64,000 nt of DNA, taken from NCBI RefSeq assembly GCF_900129755.1, contig NZ_FQWT01000003.1:372001-436000 (forward strand). Reading direction: 5' to 3'. A program made the position numbers and the translations under genes. Position 1 is the stretch's first letter. Each line of letters opens with the position of its first letter. Below the pieces are notes generated by a model. It did not search any database. It was given only the letters and a program-made list of their open reading frames with translations, and was not told the DNA's origin. This DNA is from Chryseobacterium oranimense. GTDB lineage: Bacteria; Bacteroidota; Bacteroidia; Flavobacteriales; Weeksellaceae. Of this stretch, positions 43,557 to 52,696 are shown piece after piece.

Positions 43557-43612
43557 ATAGCACGAATCCTTTCACTAATCACACAAATAATTTGTGGCAT
43601 TTGTGTTTAAAG
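43557..43612. repeat. Intergenic repeat of the CACGAAT/ATTTGTG type
   Basis: AGCACGAAT, then the palindrome CACAAATAATTTGTG (43582-43596) and CATTTGTGTTT. Blocks of this wording recur in intergenic DNA of many Bacteroidota. The rest of the gap 43322-43696 shows only the two terminators and the small ORF. Confidence 0.4.
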
Positions 43613-43616
43613 AAAA

Positions 43617-43647
43617 TAAAAAATCCCGATGAATTATCACCGGGATT
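43617..43647 (-). terminator. Terminator of the Bax-inhibitor-like gene
   Basis: AATCCCGATGA pairs with TCACCGGGATT with one mismatch; on the minus strand a T-run follows. Confidence 0.65.
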
Positions 43648-43696
43648 AATTATTATTGATAGATCAGAATTACAACTCTTCACTTTTTATTTAAAT

Positions 43697-44386
43697 CTAA
43701 CTTCTTCTGCTCATTAAGATTCTCAGGATATACCAGAACAACAGCATAATGGATGCAAAAAGCTGTAAGGAAGCCCCTACATACTGCCCGGTAGTATATA
43801 CATTTTTAAGCTTGCTTGTTTCGTAAAGAATGCTTGCAGAAGCCAAAAGAACCATTCCCACAGAAAACCAAAGCCCTAAATTGAATCCGAAAATAGCCCC
43901 GGCTACAATGAGTCCTATCGAAAGAAAGCCTCCGATAATAATGATATTTCTTAAGAATGAAAAATCTCTTTTAGAAGTAAATGCCACTGCAGAAAGTCCC
44001 GCAAACATAGCAATCGTAAGCATGGCAGCCTGGAAAATAATATTTCCGCCACCCTGCATATTGGCCGCAATATAAATCATCGGCATAAAGATTACAGCTT
44101 CCAGAACGATATAAAATCCTAATCCGAAATATTGCGTAGTTCTGCTCTGTGAAAGCGACCATTTGGAAGCCAGCATAGAAGCCAGCCAGAAAACCCCGAT
44201 AATCAGCAGCCAAGTATATTTCTGCCCGAACATCATCGCAATAACCTCTACAGGAACCGTTTTCAGTAAAACAGTTTCAACCCCGATAAATGCAAGGATA
44301 GATAAAGCAACATGTAAGTAAGTTTTTCTGTAAAAAGCTGCTTTTTCCACTTCTGAGGAATGAGCAACCAGGACATCTGTCATCAT
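43697..44386 (-). CDS. Bax inhibitor-1/YccA family membrane protein
   Basis: The 229-residue protein has seven hydrophobic segments after a short cytoplasmic N-terminus, as in the BI-1 (TMBIM) family, with GLSAVAFTSKRDFSFL and AGAIFGFNLGLWFSVG. Bacterial members may act as pH-gated calcium leak channels or bind the FtsH protease, but the role in this group is not established. Two tandem ATGs exist at the start. The gene follows a small secreted-protein gene by 34 bases on the same strand. Confidence 0.82.
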   Translation of the reverse strand: MMTDVLVAHSSEVEKAAFYRKTYLHVALSILAFIGVETVLLKTVPVEVIAMMFGQKYTWLLIIGVFWLASMLASKWSLSQSRTTQYFGLGFYIVLEAVIFMPMIYIAANMQGGGNIIFQAAMLTIAMFAGLSAVAFTSKRDFSFLRNIIIIGGFLSIGLIVAGAIFGFNLGLWFSVGMVLLASASILYETSKLKNVYTTGQYVGASLQLFASIMLLFWYILRILMSRRS

Positions 44387-44420
44387 AGTTAGTATTTTTT
44401 AATTTTTGTTTGAATATTCA

Positions 44421-44858
44421 TTATTTTGTTTTTTTGGCCGGCATCACGCCAAGGATCTTTCCATCCTCTTCAAATACAGCCATAATCACTTCTTTTGACT
44501 CCCCTGCATATTTGTAATGAATGCTTGGAAGATTGGAACCGTCCATGAGCTTATGATATCCTGTGCTTAAGATTTCCAGCTTTTTATTGACATCAAAGCC
44601 TTCTCTTACTTTTTGCAGAACATCATCTGTAACGATTGCCTTCACTTTATCCGATAAAAGCGCGTCTACTGCTGTACGGTCCGGAGATTTAAGCGCCTCA
44701 ACGAACTTCAGGAAATTCTCATTATATAAGGCCACTTTTTCCTTGTCCAGCTGTGCCGGAACCTCTTTCTGAACTCTTTCAACCTTTACTCCCGTCACTT
44801 TCTGAGCAAACATCAGCTGCGCGGCAAGCACTGTAAGTCCTAAAAATATTTTTTTCAT
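44421..44858 (-). CDS. Small periplasmic protein of unknown function
   Basis: The signal peptide MKKIFLGLTVLAAQLMFAQ is clear. The mature part of about 125 residues is helical, then beta-rich, and lacks cysteines (EVIMAVFEEDGKILGVMP at the end). A nuclear-transport-factor-2-like fold is possible from this pattern (helices with DRTAVDALLSDKVKAIV, then strands), but is not certain. It lies ahead of the Bax-inhibitor-like gene and after the acyl-CoA reductase gene, same strand. Confidence 0.65.
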   Translation of the reverse strand: MKKIFLGLTVLAAQLMFAQKVTGVKVERVQKEVPAQLDKEKVALYNENFLKFVEALKSPDRTAVDALLSDKVKAIVTDDVLQKVREGFDVNKKLEILSTGYHKLMDGSNLPSIHYKYAGESKEVIMAVFEEDGKILGVMPAKKTK

Positions 44859-44904
44859 AATCTTTTTGGTATTTGGTAAAATAAAGTGAGTTAAGATACG
44901 AAAA

Positions 44905-45939
44905 TCAGACCACTTCCAAAAATCTCATCGTATCTACATTATCCGCATACGTATCCAAAGCAGGATGCTGTGCTTCTCCAAAAGGAATAGAGTTCAGGCC
45001 AAGCTCATCTTTAGCCACAATACACTGAATATTTTCTTCGTTTTCAGCAATGAATTTCTTTACATCATCCAATGATGAGTATCTGCTGAAATTGATTACC
45101 GATAGCGGACTGAAAAGCTTCTCATCCTCTTTCAGCATTACAAAATTATTATCCCAGAATTTATCCTGGTTCAGAAGGTAAACCGCCCTGTTGTAATCAT
45201 AATTATTAGCATATTTATTATGATTGATAATATCCTGGAAGCCTATGAAGCTTTCAAAAAGTCTGTCGATCACAAAATTTTCCGGAATAAAAATCCTGGT
45301 CACATTTCTGCATCCAAGACCGAAATACCTGAAAATATCTTCGGCAAGAAGCTGAAGTTCTTCGGGAGTCTCATTACCCTCCAGTACGGCAACAGAAGTT
45401 CTGTTTTTACGGATAATATTCAAATGGTCTTTGAAATAATATTCTAGGTAACGTGCTGTATTATTGCTTCCTGTGGCAATTACAGCATCAAAATTCTCCA
45501 GTCTTTCAACAAATTCGAATCGAACAACTCCGCCAGAAAACTCATTCCATTTTTTAAGCAGAAAAGGAACCATCTGCTTATCCTTTGAAGATAGCTTGAT
45601 CAACGGAATGTGGCCGCTTAAAACAACCGATATCACATCGTGAAGTCCGACAAGAGGAATATTTCCGGCAAGAATCAGTCCTACCCTTTTAGGGGTCCTG
45701 GAAACAGAATAGTTTCTGATCCAGTTGTTTATATTTTCCTGCGTAAGCAGATTCGTCCACTCTGTCAGAGCAAATTTCTGATTCTCAATGGTAAACCAAG
45801 GATTCTCTATTTCAGATCTTTTAAGCAAAAACTCAAATTCATGATCTGCATCATTATACTCCTTCTGATCCTTTGCCAAAAACTCTTTTATATACTCACT
45901 TAACTTAATAAGTCCTAAAACTTGATTTTCGATATTCAT
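44905..45939 (-). CDS. LuxC-type acyl-CoA reductase
   Basis: It resembles the LuxC family, which reduces acyl-CoA or acyl-enzyme to the fatty aldehyde with NADPH. The region VGLILAGNIPLVGLHDVISV (86-105) is the nucleotide-binding part and the candidate catalytic cysteine is C210 in FGLGCRNVT. At 344 residues it is shorter than Vibrio LuxC. No luciferase or synthetase genes are present, so bioluminescence is not implied; a role in lipid or aldehyde metabolism is likely. It is divergent from a ferredoxin gene with overlapping promoter boxes. Confidence 0.8.
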   Translation of the reverse strand: MNIENQVLGLIKLSEYIKEFLAKDQKEYNDADHEFEFLLKRSEIENPWFTIENQKFALTEWTNLLTQENINNWIRNYSVSRTPKRVGLILAGNIPLVGLHDVISVVLSGHIPLIKLSSKDKQMVPFLLKKWNEFSGGVVRFEFVERLENFDAVIATGSNNTARYLEYYFKDHLNIIRKNRTSVAVLEGNETPEELQLLAEDIFRYFGLGCRNVTRIFIPENFVIDRLFESFIGFQDIINHNKYANNYDYNRAVYLLNQDKFWDNNFVMLKEDEKLFSPLSVINFSRYSSLDDVKKFIAENEENIQCIVAKDELGLNSIPFGEAQHPALDTYADNVDTMRFLEVV

Positions 45940-45967
45940 AATTACTTTTAAATTGGGGAATATTTTG

Positions 45968-45985
45968 TAATTTTGTGCAAATTTA
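45968..45985. promoter_or_regulatory. Face-to-face -7 boxes for the reductase and ferredoxin genes
   Basis: The plus strand TAATTTTG (45968-45975) points to the ferredoxin, and the minus strand TAAATTTG (45978-45985) to the reductase. They are only two bases apart, forming a near palindrome, so the two promoters should exclude each other. Confidence 0.5.
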
Positions 45986-45998
45986 AAAAAAATTAGCG

Positions 45999-46349
45999 AT
46001 GGCTATTAAAATAACTGATGAATGCATTAATTGCGGGGCCTGTGAGCCGGAATGCCCAAATAATGCAATATATGAAGGGGCCGTAGATTGGAAAGCTTCT
46101 GAAGGTACCGCTCTTACAGGTACCGTAACTATGCCGTCAGGACTTACTGTAGATGCAGATTCGCCACAGGAACCGGTAAGCGACGATGTATATTTCATTG
46201 TAACAGATAAATGTACTGAATGTAAAGGATTCCATGAAGAGCCTCAGTGTGCGGCTGTTTGCCCGGTAGACTGTTGTGTCCCTGATGAAGATCATGTAGA
46301 ATCTGAAGAAACCCTGCTTAACAAAAAAGCATTCTTACACGGTGAATAA
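45999..46349 (+). CDS. 2[4Fe-4S] ferredoxin
   Basis: The 116-residue electron carrier has one cluster motif at C9, C12, C15, C19 (CINCGACEPECP) and a second at C72, C75, C84, C88 with an eight-residue insertion between the second and third cysteines (CTECKGFHEEPQCAAVCP). That insertion and the 50-residue link between clusters mark the Allochromatium-like ferredoxins, which have very low potentials. Two further cysteines (C92, C93) follow. It is cytoplasmic. A small hairpin terminator follows. Confidence 0.93.
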   Translation: MAIKITDECINCGACEPECPNNAIYEGAVDWKASEGTALTGTVTMPSGLTVDADSPQEPVSDDVYFIVTDKCTECKGFHEEPQCAAVCPVDCCVPDEDHVESEETLLNKKAFLHGE

Positions 46350-46357
46350 TAAAAGCT

Positions 46358-46387
46358 CCGTCTCAGGATAATGAGGCGGTTTTTTTA
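46358..46387 (+). terminator. Terminator after the ferredoxin gene
   Basis: CCGTCTC pairs with GAGGCGG (one wobble), then seven Ts. Confidence 0.7.
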
Positions 46388-46472
46388 ACTATAAAATTTG
46401 AAATAATCTAGTAAAATATCAAAAATAAACGGCAAGTCTTTACCATTCTTGCACAACCAAAAAAGTAAAAAT

Positions 46473-47537
46473 ATGAGCAAAAAACACAACTTCAGCGCAG
46501 GGCCATGTATCTTACCTCAGGAGGTATTTGAAAAATCAGCAGAAGCTATTTTAGATTTTAACGGAATTGGATTATCCCTTCTTGAAATTTCACATAGAAG
46601 CAAAGACTTTGTTGCCGTAATGGACGAAGCCCGAGCTATTGTAAAAAGGCTGATGAATCTTGGCGATGATTATGAAGTACTTTATTTAGGAGGAGGTGCA
46701 AGCCTGCAGTTTGCAATGGTTCCTTACAATCTTTTGAAAGTAGGTGGTAAAGCAGCTTATCTGGATACGGGAACCTGGGCGGCAGGAGCAATCAAAGAAG
46801 CAAAAAAATTAGGAAATGTAGATGTAGTAGGTTCTTCCAAAGAAGAAAATTACTCATTTATTCCAAAAAATTATACGGTAGGTTCGGAATATGATTATTT
46901 CCACTGCACATCCAACAACACGATCTACGGAACTCAGATGAAATCTTTCCCGGATGTGGATACTTTGATGGTTTGTGATATGAGCTCAGATATTTTTTCA
47001 AGACAGCTGGATTTTTCCAAGTTCGACCTGATCTATGCCGGCGCTCAGAAAAATATGGGACCTGCAGGAGTTACCTTAGTGGTTATCAAAAAAGAAATCC
47101 TTGGAAAAACAGGAAGAGAAAATATGCTTTCTATTCTGGATTATTCCCAACATATCTCCAAAGAATCCATGTACAATACCCCTCCGGTTTTCCCTGTATA
47201 CGCATCTCTTCTTACTCTGCAGTACCTTGAAAGAAACGGAGGAATTGCAGCTGCTGAAGTAAGAAATGAAGCTAAAGCAAAACTTTTATATGAAGAAATC
47301 GACAGCAATCCTCTTTTCGAAACCTTCTGTGTAAAAGAAGACCGTTCTTTAATGAATGTTTCCTTCAAACTGACAGACGAGAGCAAAAAAGAAGCATTTG
47401 ACAATGCGTGGAAAGCAGCGGGAATCAGCGGACTGAACGGCCACAGAAGCCTTGGTGGTTACAGAGCAAGTTTATACAATGCCTTACCTATTGAGAGTGT
47501 GCAGGTTCTGGTAGATGTAATGAGATCCATTAAATAA
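46473..47537 (+). CDS. serC: Phosphoserine aminotransferase
   Basis: It forms phosphoserine from 3-phosphohydroxypyruvate and glutamate, and an equivalent step in vitamin B6 synthesis. The ATG at 46473 is chosen over a TTG 24 bases upstream because MSKKHNFSAGPCILP is the family start. The PLP lysine is K193 in GAQKNMGPAG. EISHRSKDF (about 37-45) and GLNGHRSLGGYRASLYNA at the end are diagnostic. The 354-residue length is normal. It precedes serA and a DUF1015 gene, the usual Bacteroidota order. Confidence 0.94.
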   Translation: MSKKHNFSAGPCILPQEVFEKSAEAILDFNGIGLSLLEISHRSKDFVAVMDEARAIVKRLMNLGDDYEVLYLGGGASLQFAMVPYNLLKVGGKAAYLDTGTWAAGAIKEAKKLGNVDVVGSSKEENYSFIPKNYTVGSEYDYFHCTSNNTIYGTQMKSFPDVDTLMVCDMSSDIFSRQLDFSKFDLIYAGAQKNMGPAGVTLVVIKKEILGKTGRENMLSILDYSQHISKESMYNTPPVFPVYASLLTLQYLERNGGIAAAEVRNEAKAKLLYEEIDSNPLFETFCVKEDRSLMNVSFKLTDESKKEAFDNAWKAAGISGLNGHRSLGGYRASLYNALPIESVQVLVDVMRSIK

Positions 47538-47660
47538 TTTTAGCATTAAAAAATTCAAAGATTGAAAGATTAGAGCAGTTAATTAAAATTTATTAATTTG
47601 CGACCCGATTTAAAATTTTTAAATATCAGAATTTTTCAGTCTTTAAATCTAAAATAAGAA

Positions 47661-48626
47661 ATGAAAGTTTTAGCAAACGACGGAATCTCAAAAACAGGAG
47701 AACTTGCCCTTAAAGAAGCAGGATATGAAGTCCTGCCAAACAGGGTGGCACAGGATCATGTTATTAATTTCATTAATGAAAATAACGTCGATATTCTCCT
47801 TGTAAGAAGTGCTACGAAAGTAAGACAGGATATGATCGATGCCTGTCCCAGCCTGAAAATTATAGGACGCGGCGGTATCGGAATGGATAATATTGACGTA
47901 GACTATGCTAAAAGTAAAGGCATAAAAGTGATCAATACTCCTAATGCATCGTCTAAATCGGTTGCTGAACTTGTTTTCGGACATTTTTTCGCACTGGCAA
48001 GATTCCTTCACGAATCCAACCGCCTGATGCCATTGGAGGGGGAAACCCACTTTGATGCCATGAAAAAATCATTCAGCAAAGCCTATGAACTTTCAGGAAA
48101 AACACTTGGAGTAATCGGTTTCGGAAGCATAGGTCAGGAAGTTGTGAAAATGGGGATCGCATTGGGAATGAAAATCAAGGTATTGACAAAAACCCCGAAA
48201 ACAAAAGTTCTTACCCTGGACTTTTTCGATGGTCAGACGTTGAACTTTGAAATCACTTCCACCAATGATATGGATGCTTTTCTTAAAGACACAGACTTTA
48301 TCAGCATCAATACACCCAAAACCAATGAATATATTATAGACACGCCCCAGTTTGAAAAAATGAAGGACGGAGTCTACATAGTAAATACTGCAAGAGGCGG
48401 TGTGATCAATGAGGTAACCCTTATAGATTTCATTGAATCTGAAAAAGTAGCAGGAGCAGCACTGGACGTTTTCGAGAACGAACCGAAACCTGAGCTACCT
48501 TTACTGATGAACCCTGCGCTATCTCTTTCTCCTCATGTGGGTGGAAATACCATAGATGCACAGGAGAAAATCGGTGCAGAACTTGCAGAACAAATTATTA
48601 AGCTACAAAAAGAAACTATAAGATAA
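47661..48626 (+). CDS. serA: D-3-phosphoglycerate dehydrogenase
   Basis: It oxidises 3-phosphoglycerate to 3-phosphohydroxypyruvate, the first step of serine synthesis. The NAD site is GVIGFGSIGQEVVKMG (about 153-168). The catalytic arginine is in RSATKVRQ or NTARGGVINE, the Glu in ENEPKPELP and the His in LSPHVGGNT. At 321 residues it is the short form without a C-terminal ACT domain, so feedback by serine through ACT is not expected. It lies 4 bases ahead of the DUF1015 gene. Gene order with serC supports the assignment over other 2-hydroxyacid dehydrogenases. Confidence 0.9.
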   Translation: MKVLANDGISKTGELALKEAGYEVLPNRVAQDHVINFINENNVDILLVRSATKVRQDMIDACPSLKIIGRGGIGMDNIDVDYAKSKGIKVINTPNASSKSVAELVFGHFFALARFLHESNRLMPLEGETHFDAMKKSFSKAYELSGKTLGVIGFGSIGQEVVKMGIALGMKIKVLTKTPKTKVLTLDFFDGQTLNFEITSTNDMDAFLKDTDFISINTPKTNEYIIDTPQFEKMKDGVYIVNTARGGVINEVTLIDFIESEKVAGAALDVFENEPKPELPLLMNPALSLSPHVGGNTIDAQEKIGAELAEQIIKLQKETIR

Positions 48627-48629
48627 ACT

Positions 48630-49874
48630 ATGCCTGTTTTTAAACCTTTCCGTGGAATAAGACCTCATAAAGACTTTGAGAGCACTTTCCCTACCCATCC
48701 GCTGGACAATTTCACTCAAGAGGAAATTGCAGAGAAAGCTCAAGTTGAAAATACTTACATCAACATGATTAAACCCTATGTTGTAAGTAAATCTAAAGAT
48801 ATTGACCGGAATTTAAGAAAGATCCGTTCTACATTTGAAGAACTTCTTGAAGAGAAAAAACTCATCCAGGACAGTTCAGCATATTATCTTTATGAGCAGA
48901 TCTATCCCAACAAACAGGTTTTCAGAGGATTGCTTGGATTGGCAAGTATTGAAGACTTCTGGAACGGAAAGATTAAAAGACATGAAAGTACCATTCCTCA
49001 GAAAAAGGAAAAACTGGCCCATTATCTGGACAAGGTAAACCTGCAGGCTGAACCGGTACTTCTTACCTACCCTTCCAATTCCAAGATTGAGCTTCTGATG
49101 AACCATGAGGAAAAAAATGTTCCTATTTTCAACCATGTTGATTCTATCGGGATCAGACACAAAATCTGGAGAATAGACAACCGTCTGAAGCTTCAGCAGT
49201 TCAAGGAAGTGATTGATCAGATCGACTCTTTCTACATTGCCGACGGTCACCACAGGATCGGTTCCACAGCATTGAATGCAAAATACCACAAAGAAAAAAA
49301 CAAAAGGCATAACGGTACTGAAGCTTATAACTTTGTATACAGCTTTATCGTATCCAACCAATCCATCAAGATCCACGATTACAACAGAATATTATCTGAT
49401 CTTAACGGGCTTTCCAGCGAAGAATTTTTGAAAGAACTGGACCAGTATTTCCTGATCCATGAAAAAGGTGAAACACCTTATTTTCCTTCCCAGAAATTCC
49501 ACATTTCAATGTATCTGGATGGTAAGTTTTACTCCCTTCACGTGAAACACGACCTTCGTTCTACAGAAATGTCCCTTGATAATCTTGACCACCATCTTTT
49601 AGATAAATACATTTTCAAGAATATCCTGAAAATAGAAAATTCCGACAGCTCTGAGAAAATCTCCTATGTAAAAGGAACATCCAACATCCAGGGTATTAAC
49701 TTTTTAAAGGAAAAAATAGACAATGGCGAAGGCAAAGTAGGCTTTGGGATTTACCCCGTGAGTTTCAATGATATGATCAAAATTTCGGATCTTAAGCTCA
49801 GTATGCCTCCAAAATGTACATTCATTGAACCGAAACTGGTTACAGCCCTGTTAATGTACGATATGAAACCTTAA
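48630..49874 (+). CDS. DUF1015 family protein linked to serine synthesis
   Basis: The 414-residue cytoplasmic protein fits the DUF1015 family: it begins VFKPFRGIRPHKDF, and IADGHHRIGSTALN (about residues 203-216) is the conserved central block. Family members near serA are thought to act in serine metabolism; an enzymatic role with ATP and serine has been proposed for relatives, but this copy is not certain. It is translated right after serA. Full length, no oddities. Confidence 0.85.
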   Translation: MPVFKPFRGIRPHKDFESTFPTHPLDNFTQEEIAEKAQVENTYINMIKPYVVSKSKDIDRNLRKIRSTFEELLEEKKLIQDSSAYYLYEQIYPNKQVFRGLLGLASIEDFWNGKIKRHESTIPQKKEKLAHYLDKVNLQAEPVLLTYPSNSKIELLMNHEEKNVPIFNHVDSIGIRHKIWRIDNRLKLQQFKEVIDQIDSFYIADGHHRIGSTALNAKYHKEKNKRHNGTEAYNFVYSFIVSNQSIKIHDYNRILSDLNGLSSEEFLKELDQYFLIHEKGETPYFPSQKFHISMYLDGKFYSLHVKHDLRSTEMSLDNLDHHLLDKYIFKNILKIENSDSSEKISYVKGTSNIQGINFLKEKIDNGEGKVGFGIYPVSFNDMIKISDLKLSMPPKCTFIEPKLVTALLMYDMKP

Positions 49875-49929
49875 TAAATTCCTAAATTTTCCCTACTTTT
49901 ATCTTCGGAAAAAGAAAGGTAAATAAAAA

Positions 49930-51333
49930 ATGAAAAAAATCTTCATTATACTTCCACTCTTTTTGAGTGGATTTTTATTTTCTCAAAAAAAGCCACTCAA
50001 AAAGCCGGTAAAAAAGACCACAGTGGCCAAGTTCAACTACCATGACGAATTCAAAAGAATCTCAGATGAGATAATGACTAATGGTACCGCCTATGAGAAT
50101 CTTGGCGAACTTACCAAAGGAATCGGGCCCCGTTTCAGTGCAACCCCAGGTTATATGAAAGCAGTGGAATGGACAGAAAAAAAACTCAAATCTATCGGCA
50201 TTGATATGATCTGGAGAATGGAAGCCAAGGCTCCGGTCTGGATAAGGGGAAGAGAATCTCTGCAGATAAAAGCAGCGAATGGAGACTGGAAAAATATCAG
50301 AATGTTATCTTTCGGGAATTCCGAAGGAACAGGCGGGAAAGATCTTACAGGAGAAATTGTTTTAATCAATTCAACTTCTGAGCTTAACGCAATGTCGATC
50401 AAACAATTAAAAGATAAAATTGTTTTCGTCAATGTTCCGATGGACCCGAAAATCATCAATACAAGTGATTCTTATCTAATTACCGCAAAATCCAAATTAA
50501 TTTCCGCTTCCATAATTGCCAAAACAGGAGCAAAAGCTTTAATTATAAGATCTTTAACAACAGCTACAGACGATACACCTCATGCAAAAATGGTGTATTA
50601 CGAGCCTGATGATAAAATAAGGATTCCTGCCCTGTCCATTGGAGTAAGATCCGCTGATGAACTGGAACAATTATTAAAAAATCAGAAAGTTACCGCCAAA
50701 CTAAATATGACCGCACAATCAAAAGGCGATACTACCAATCCGAACATTATTGCTGAAATTCAGGGTAAAAAAGATTCCAAAGTGATTGTTTTGGGAGCTC
50801 AATTAGATTCGTGGGATTTCGGTGAAGGAGCCATTGATGACGGAACCGGTGTTGCCCAGTGTATTGAGGTTTTAAGAACATTCAAAGCGCTTGGTATTGA
50901 AAATAATCACACAATAAGGGTTGTTTTATATGCGAACAGCGAAAACGGAGGTCAGGGACGCGAAATGTATGCAGCTTATGTAAAAAAGAAAGATGAAAAG
51001 CATGTTTTTGCTTTAGGGACGGATGCAGGAGGATACTCTCCGAGAGGATTTTCTTTAGATATGCCTCCGCAAAGACGAAGACAGATTTTCGAATGGAAAA
51101 ACTATTTTCTTCCTTATGGTATTTACGATTTCGACCAGACTGAAGCTATTCAGGATATTTCTCCGCTGAAAAAGCTGGATATTCCCTTAGCTGAACTGGT
51201 GGTAGATACCCAAAGATACTTCGATTACCACCACTCCGAACAGGACACGTTCGATAAAGTAAACAAAAGAGAGCTTCTTTTGGGAGCGGTTGCCATGACA
51301 CAACTTATTTTCATGATCGACAAAAACTGGTAA
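49930..51333 (+). CDS. M28-like peptidase paralogue 1, active site altered
   Basis: The signal peptide is followed by KKPLKKPVKK, then the same PGCP-like M28 fold as the two next genes. Two key residues differ: where the paralogues have H276 in GGHLDSWD, this protein has Q291 in GAQLDSWD (first zinc ligand lost), and the general base of the EE pair (E322 in paralogues) is S337 in ANSENG. The bridging Asp (AIDDGTG), second Glu (E338), D in TDAGG and H in YHHSEQDT remain. It may bind but not cleave peptides, or bind a single metal. It starts the tandem series; the next gene begins one base after its stop. Confidence 0.85.
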   Translation: MKKIFIILPLFLSGFLFSQKKPLKKPVKKTTVAKFNYHDEFKRISDEIMTNGTAYENLGELTKGIGPRFSATPGYMKAVEWTEKKLKSIGIDMIWRMEAKAPVWIRGRESLQIKAANGDWKNIRMLSFGNSEGTGGKDLTGEIVLINSTSELNAMSIKQLKDKIVFVNVPMDPKIINTSDSYLITAKSKLISASIIAKTGAKALIIRSLTTATDDTPHAKMVYYEPDDKIRIPALSIGVRSADELEQLLKNQKVTAKLNMTAQSKGDTTNPNIIAEIQGKKDSKVIVLGAQLDSWDFGEGAIDDGTGVAQCIEVLRTFKALGIENNHTIRVVLYANSENGGQGREMYAAYVKKKDEKHVFALGTDAGGYSPRGFSLDMPPQRRRQIFEWKNYFLPYGIYDFDQTEAIQDISPLKKLDIPLAELVVDTQRYFDYHHSEQDTFDKVNKRELLLGAVAMTQLIFMIDKNW

Positions 51334-51334
51334 A

Positions 51335-52693
51335 ATGAAAAAAAACTTCACCCTTTCACTTTTAATGCTAGGCATGGCTGTTTTCGGACAGTCTAAAGAA
51401 GATTCAATACAGTTCAGTAAAATTTCTACGGAAATACTGAATAATGGAAAAGGCTATACAGACCTTAAAGATTTAACTAAAAATATCGGCCACCGCTTAA
51501 GCGGCTCTCCGGCTTATGAAAAATCTGTGAAATGGGCCGAACAGAAGCTTCGGGAAGCCGGTGCTGATAAAGTATGGCTGCAGGAAGTAATGATTCCGGT
51601 CTGGGTAAGAGGAAAAGAATCCCTGCAGATTAAAACCGCAGACGGACAGTGGAAGAAACTGAAAATGCTTTCTCTGGGAAATTCTGAAGGAACAGGTGGA
51701 AAAGATGTCACCGGCGAGATCATTATGGTAAGATCATTAGAAGAATATGACAGGCTTCCGGCAGATCAGGTAAAGGATAAGATCGTATTCTTTAACTATC
51801 CTTTTAATCAGTCACATGTACAGACTTTCATTGCCTACCGGGAAGCCGGAGCATACAGGCGCTCGGCAGCTAATCTGACAGCTCAGAAAGGAGGAAAATT
51901 TGCCATCATCAGATCATTATCTTCTGCTTTTGATGATGTTCCTCACACAGGTAATATGCGGTATGATGACAACGTTTCCAAAGTACCTGCAGTGACCATC
52001 GGAAATACAACTGCTGATGAGCTGGAAACCATGTTAAAAAATAAAAAAGTTACAGCAAAGCTCAATTCCAACTGTGGAATGAAAGGTGAAAAGCTCTCCC
52101 ATTCAGTGATCGGTGAGATTACCGGAAAAAAGGACCAGAGCGTGATCGTTGCCGGAGGACATCTGGATTCATGGGACATAGGCGAAGGTGCCCATGATGA
52201 TGGTGCGGGGATTGTGCAAAGTATTGAGGTTTTAAGAACATTTAAAAACCTTGGAATTAAAAATAACCATACCATCAGGGTTGTTTGTTTTGCCAATGAA
52301 GAAAACGGGGCCAAAGGCGGTAAGCAATATGGAAAAACAGCAAAAGAAAGCAATGAAAAACATCTTTTTGCGATAGAAACAGATGCAGGAGGCTTCTCTC
52401 CAAGAGGAATTTCCCTGGAAATGGATGACAAAAACAGAAACCAGATCAAAAGCTGGGTAAACCTGTTTCTGCCTTACGGAGTATATAATTTTGAGGGTAA
52501 ATATTCCGGGTCGGATATCGCTCCACTGCATGAAATGGGCGTTCCCACTGCAGAGCTGGTTCCGGATCCGCAGCGTTATTTCGACATTCATCATACAGAA
52601 GAAGATACTTTTGAAAAAGTCAACCGCAGAGAACTGCTTCTCGGTGCTGCGATAATGACACAGCTTATTTACATGATCGATAAAAATTGGTAA
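51335..52693 (+). CDS. M28 peptidase paralogue 2 (carboxypeptidase Q-like), secreted
   Basis: Residues 1-18 are a signal peptide (ending VFGQ). All M28 metal ligands and the base are in place: H276 in GGHLDSWD, the bridging Asp in HDDGAG, E322/E323 in ANEENG, Asp in TDAGG and His in DIHHTEEDT. The plasma-glutamate-carboxypeptidase (PGCP) branch cuts dipeptides and small peptides, and works in the periplasm or outside. Paralogue 3 follows after 3 bases and shares long identical DNA, so both arose by recent duplication. Confidence 0.88.
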   Translation: MKKNFTLSLLMLGMAVFGQSKEDSIQFSKISTEILNNGKGYTDLKDLTKNIGHRLSGSPAYEKSVKWAEQKLREAGADKVWLQEVMIPVWVRGKESLQIKTADGQWKKLKMLSLGNSEGTGGKDVTGEIIMVRSLEEYDRLPADQVKDKIVFFNYPFNQSHVQTFIAYREAGAYRRSAANLTAQKGGKFAIIRSLSSAFDDVPHTGNMRYDDNVSKVPAVTIGNTTADELETMLKNKKVTAKLNSNCGMKGEKLSHSVIGEITGKKDQSVIVAGGHLDSWDIGEGAHDDGAGIVQSIEVLRTFKNLGIKNNHTIRVVCFANEENGAKGGKQYGKTAKESNEKHLFAIETDAGGFSPRGISLEMDDKNRNQIKSWVNLFLPYGVYNFEGKYSGSDIAPLHEMGVPTAELVPDPQRYFDIHHTEEDTFEKVNRRELLLGAAIMTQLIYMIDKNW

Positions 52694-52696
52694 ACT

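Noticed and set aside
44905..46349. Bioluminescence (lux) operon because of the LuxC-type reductase
   Set aside because: No luxAB luciferase or luxE/luxD genes nearby; the family is wider than luminescence.
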